Positions 6,131-8,545 of a stretch of DNA of 8,545 nt are shown here, piece by piece; within the stretch, counting starts at the first letter, position 1; each line of letters opens with the position of its first letter. Below the pieces are notes generated by a model. The model saw nothing but the letters and a program-made list of their open reading frames with translations, did no database searches and was not told the origin of the DNA. This DNA comes from Oscillospiraceae bacterium. GTDB taxonomy: Bacteria; Bacillota; Clostridia; WRCU01. The DNA is taken from positions 1-8,545 of the forward strand of contig WRCU01000047.1 of assembly GCA_009783805.1 (NCBI GenBank), in the 5' to 3' direction. A program made the translations under genes and the position numbers.

Positions 6131-8339
6131 GTGACTTTAATAAGCCACCCAACGTCAGGTAAATTCCTATTGAAGCCATCATGGCGCACAGCAATGCGAT
6201 ATGTATGCTGAGGTTCGCATCGTCGCCGGTCGCAGGCAAGGCGTCGATCGGATACACGCCATAATCGTCGAAGTCAAATAAGCCATATAAGTCATTCAAA
6301 TCATAATAGACCCATCCGCCATCGTCATCGTCCCACGTCCAAACCCCATATGGGACCCCGTCGTCGTCGATCTCGTAGAAGTAATCCCCATCCTCCACTA
6401 AAAAACGTCCCTGTTGGTATGGATTCGGCGGGGAGGACGCGTCGTTGCCTCCGGAAGTGTACGGCGTGTCCCCATCGGAACCGTCCATAGACTGCGATCC
6501 CCCGGATCCCCCATCTTGTCGGCCGCCATCCGCTTGGCTATCCGAGCTTGAGTCGTCCGCCTCGTCGTCCCCCGATGATCCGCTCACTTCCTGTCCTTCC
6601 GGAAGGTAGAGGACGATGACGACGTTATTTTCCAAGTCCGCCGTGATGACCGGATAACCGTATGGCGCCTCGCCGCCTTTATATCCGTTCGGTCGCCGTA
6701 AGTCCTTCCATCCGCCGCCCAGATCGCCTTCCACGTCGGGTTCCGCAAGCGTATAGCCTTCATCGAACTCCGCTGACCCATCCTCGGAGCCTAAGTAAAA
6801 GCCCGGATCATCACTTACGGTATCTTTATAGTATTTGACTTTATATGGGTATTTGATTGGTTGCAACGTAGGCGTGGGGGTGGGCGTCGGTGTAGGCGTC
6901 GGCGTAGGCGTAGGCGTCGGTGTGGGCGTAGGTGTAGGTGTAGGCGTTGGCGTCGGTGTAGACGTCAGCGTCGGTGTAGGCGTCGGCGTGGATGTGGGCG
7001 TAGGTGTGGGCGTCGGCGTAGGGGTGGACGTCGCCTGCTCCGGCAGGTATAGGATTATGACGACGTTATTATCTACGTTTACGGTGATGATCGGATATCC
7101 CGGAGGATCCTGTATTACGCCTTTATTATATTTTTCTGGGCGATAGGCATCTTTCCATGATTCGCTCAAGTCCGTTGCTATATCGGATTCCAATAATTGG
7201 TGATCTTCTTCGAATTTCGTTATCCCGTCTTCGATGCCTAAAAAATATTTGATACCATCGTCGACTTTATCTTTGTAATATTTTACTATATATGGATATG
7301 TAGGCGTCGGCGTAGGGGTGGGCATAGGCGTAGTAGGCTCATCATAAACATTAATAATCATCCTATAATTAGGGCCATCATTTGGAAACCAATCATTATA
7401 TATGACTCCATATGAATCCGTTTCAATTTTATATTCTATATAACCGCCGCCAGACCATCCTTCTTGGATCGTTGATACTTCTGATATTTTAAATAAATAA
7501 ATATGATTATATATAATTTTATTAATAATTATTTCTAGAGTTAAATAATCATCACCACTCTTTGTGACATTTGCTGTAGTATCAATATTACATATGACAT
7601 CCTCAAAAAAACCACCGGTTTGTTGAATGGTAAAGTAAAATGTTTCAGAAGGTATAACATTTCCGGTTGATAATATAGTTCTTTTTATGAATGATGTATT
7701 TAAATAAAAATCAGGACTCCCGTTCCCTATTGGATCGTTATGAAAGCAAACTCTGGTTATTTTGTTATCATATACGGTAATTGGTTGATTTGATGCGTAT
7801 GATGATGTACCTTTCCATCCTATATGACCCGTATTACACCCAAGTTTATTTGCTTCATTTTGTGGACAAAATATATCGTAAATAAAATCATTCGTATCGT
7901 CCCAATCCCCACATATATGGAATTCGGTTTCATATAAACCATCATTGACTATTTCCGTCACATTATAATAGCCCGGTATTAACCCCTCAATACGAACCGT
8001 TGAATTCGATACTATAATTAAATTGCCATATTCTAAATATGGAATTGTACTATAATTAATTATATATGATTCATATGAACTCCATGTATCTTCATGATCT
8101 AATTTCATTAATAAAGTAATATTTTCATTTGTCAAATCAATTGGTTCATTAAATTCATCACCGATGTAAAATTCAAACAATATTTCATTATGATATTCCT
8201 TCCTTATGTCCAAGGTCGCGCTCCCGTTTTCGGCGGAGACGTTAAATGTGCCGGTTCCCAACATCGAGAAGAGGATGACGGCGGATAGGAGGATCGATAA
8301 CCCCTTACGATTGGCCTTAGGCCTAGCCCTCATATTCAT
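6123..8339 (-). CDS. LPATG-anchored surface protein with Cna-B/pilin-like and MucBP-like domains
   Basis: This protein has 738 residues. The ATG at 8339 is taken; M3 (8333) is an alternative, and an in-frame TAA two codons upstream excludes earlier starts. Domain order: signal peptide 1-36 (basic, hydrophobic 14-30, cut after VSA); Cna-B-like domain about 41-203 with candidate isopeptide residues K47, E129 and N201; a second about 213-333 with K219, E287 and N330 (NVY); Thr-Pro linker 335-347; MucBP-like repeat 348-434; Thr-Pro stalk 438-491; second MucBP-like repeat 497-581; Ser/Gly/Asp-rich stretch; acidic aromatic motif (DDDGVPYGVWTWDDDDGGW), like those before LPxTG in clostridial surface proteins; LPATGD (701-706), hydrophobic helix, K-S-R-R. 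Sortase should link it to peptidoglycan, probably as an adhesin. The outer domains are far more AT-rich than the rest. The sortase gene is not in the window. Confidence 0.92.
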   Translation of the reverse strand: MNMRARPKANRKGLSILLSAVILFSMLGTGTFNVSAENGSATLDIRKEYHNEILFEFYIGDEFNEPIDLTNENITLLMKLDHEDTWSSYESYIINYSTIPYLEYGNLIIVSNSTVRIEGLIPGYYNVTEIVNDGLYETEFHICGDWDDTNDFIYDIFCPQNEANKLGCNTGHIGWKGTSSYASNQPITVYDNKITRVCFHNDPIGNGSPDFYLNTSFIKRTILSTGNVIPSETFYFTIQQTGGFFEDVICNIDTTANVTKSGDDYLTLEIIINKIIYNHIYLFKISEVSTIQEGWSGGGYIEYKIETDSYGVIYNDWFPNDGPNYRMIINVYDEPTTPMPTPTPTPTYPYIVKYYKDKVDDGIKYFLGIEDGITKFEEDHQLLESDIATDLSESWKDAYRPEKYNKGVIQDPPGYPIITVNVDNNVVIILYLPEQATSTPTPTPTPTPTSTPTPTPTLTSTPTPTPTPTPTPTPTPTPTPTPTPTPTPTPTLQPIKYPYKVKYYKDTVSDDPGFYLGSEDGSAEFDEGYTLAEPDVEGDLGGGWKDLRRPNGYKGGEAPYGYPVITADLENNVVIVLYLPEGQEVSGSSGDDEADDSSSDSQADGGRQDGGSGGSQSMDGSDGDTPYTSGGNDASSPPNPYQQGRFLVEDGDYFYEIDDDGVPYGVWTWDDDDGGWVYYDLNDLYGLFDFDDYGVYPIDALPATGDDANLSIHIALLCAMMASIGIYLTLGGLLKSRR
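6597..6851 (-). repeat. MucBP-like domain repeat, copy 2 (GC-rich)
   Basis: Codes for residues 497-581 of the surface protein, from YPYKVKYYKD to NNVVIVLYLPE. It is about half identical by eye to copy 1, with the strongest matches at both ends and at EDG, WKD and GYP. Its DNA is GC-rich (38 of 60 bases in 6661-6720). Confidence 0.8.
6867..7028 (-). repeat. Thr-Pro minisatellite coding for a 54-residue stalk
   Basis: A tract of imperfect hexanucleotide units (on the + strand mostly GGCGTN and close variants) encodes alternating Thr and Pro at residues 438-491, with single Ser and Leu interruptions at the 5' end of the gene's tract. A shorter version of the same repeat lies at 7299-7337 (residues 335-347). 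Unit changes keep the reading frame, so slippage would alter stalk length and not switch the gene off. Such stalks are extended and often glycosylated. Confidence 0.9.
7038..7298 (-). repeat. MucBP-like domain repeat, copy 1 (AT-richer)
   Basis: Codes for residues 348-434 of the surface protein, from YPYIVKYYKD to NNVVIILYLPE. It has the same fold pattern as copy 2 but a different base composition (22 of 60 G+C in 7201-7260), and is two residues longer. Confidence 0.8.
7340..8208 (-). other. AT-rich segment inside the surface protein gene
   Basis: This stretch matches residues 44-333, the two Cna-B/pilin-like domains. Sampled lines have 10 of 60 G+C (7501-7560) and 15 of 60 (8041-8100), against 33 of 60 in the signal peptide region just upstream in the gene (8221-8280) and 38 of 60 in the C-terminal half (6541-6600). 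The reading frame is intact across both borders. The signal is of foreign origin or recombination of a domain cassette. Borders are judged by eye. Confidence 0.75.
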
Positions 8340-8352
8340 GCGTTAATGGATC

Positions 8353-8389
8353 CGCGCCTCCGCCGCATAATGCGCTAGGGAAGGGCGCG
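8353..8389 (-). promoter_or_regulatory. Hairpin in the leader of the surface protein mRNA
   Basis: CGCGCC and GGCGCG (8353-8358 and 8384-8389) pair perfectly around a 25-base interior, in which CGCA and TGCG (8364-8367 and 8371-8374) form a small inner stem. The structure lies between a strong AAAGGAGGA (mRNA sense, about 8390-8398) and the ATG at 8339. The other GGAGG-like site, inside the hairpin, is 17 bases from the ATG, so neither is well spaced in the unfolded leader. Folding may bring the upstream site closer or hide the inner one. Confidence 0.4.
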
Positions 8390-8449
8390 TCCTCCTTTCA
8401 TAAGGGTTGGTCGTTCGTCAACGGGATATCTAAAACGATATTCAGGCAT

Positions 8450-8478
8450 ATAATACCAGAACTAGGACAGTCAGTCAA
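8450..8478 (-). promoter_or_regulatory. Housekeeping-type promoter of the surface protein-lipoprotein operon
   Basis: Read on the - strand: TTGACT (8478-8473), a 17-base spacer, TATTAT (8455-8450). Both boxes match five of six bases of the consensus and the spacing is ideal. Transcription would start near 8443, leaving a leader of roughly 100 nt before the ATG at 8339. The remaining bases to 8545 are AT-rich and show no gene. Confidence 0.7.
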
Positions 8479-8545
8479 TAGCCTCACTAAAATTTTAACT
8501 TATTTCATATGATCCATATAGGCACATAATAATTGTCGTTATTAA

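Noticed and set aside
6867..7028. CRISPR-like array
   Set aside because: The units are contiguous coding hexamers without unique spacers.
6835..7146. + strand open frame of Gly-Val repeats
   Set aside because: It is the reverse reading of the Thr-Pro stalk minisatellite. No start signal is seen.

Overview
The window looks like part of the chromosome of a GC-rich Gram-positive anaerobe, most likely in the Clostridia or a related Bacillota lineage. The evidence is a RNase J gene, strong GGAGG ribosome-binding sites with GTG and TTG starts, a lipoprotein with a lipobox, and above all a surface protein with a sortase anchor (LPATGD, hydrophobic helix, Arg-Arg tail). No rRNA or marker gene fixes the taxon. 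Ile codon ATA and Arg codon AGG are heavily used despite the high GC content.

Layout. On the + strand, bases 1-828 hold the C-terminal half of RNase J, cut by the window edge. Four closely spaced + strand genes follow: a URO-D/corrinoid-methyltransferase-superfamily protein (882-1970); a double [4Fe-4S] protein related to epoxyqueuosine reductase QueG (2060-3007), preceded by two copies of a 28-nt intergenic repeat; a membrane protein fused to a spermidine-synthase-like domain (3004-4716), whose TTG start overlaps the previous stop; and a creatininase-family metal amidohydrolase (4762-5487). They may be one transcription unit, with a possible internal promoter before the last gene. No shared substrate can be read from the sequence. 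The methyltransferase-like and QueG-like members hint at corrinoid or one-carbon chemistry, but no corrinoid-binding protein lies in the window.

On the - strand, transcribed towards this block, a well-formed promoter (8450-8478) with a structured leader of about 100 nt precedes a 738-residue sortase-anchored surface protein (8339-6123). This protein has a signal peptide, two Cna-B/pilin-like domains with candidate isopeptide residues, two MucBP-like repeats separated by a long Thr-Pro stalk, an acidic aromatic region and LPATG. It is translationally coupled to a small lipoprotein (6119-5550): the stop codon of the first gene lies inside the Shine-Dalgarno sequence of the second. The two units converge at 5488-5549, where a short GC-rich hairpin lies.

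The most unusual signal is the composition mosaic inside the surface protein gene. The segment for the two outer domains is very AT-rich (sampled 60-base lines 17-25% GC), while the signal peptide and the C-terminal half have the GC of the surrounding genome (about 55-63%). This looks like a swapped surface-domain cassette. No clear new defence or mobile system was found.
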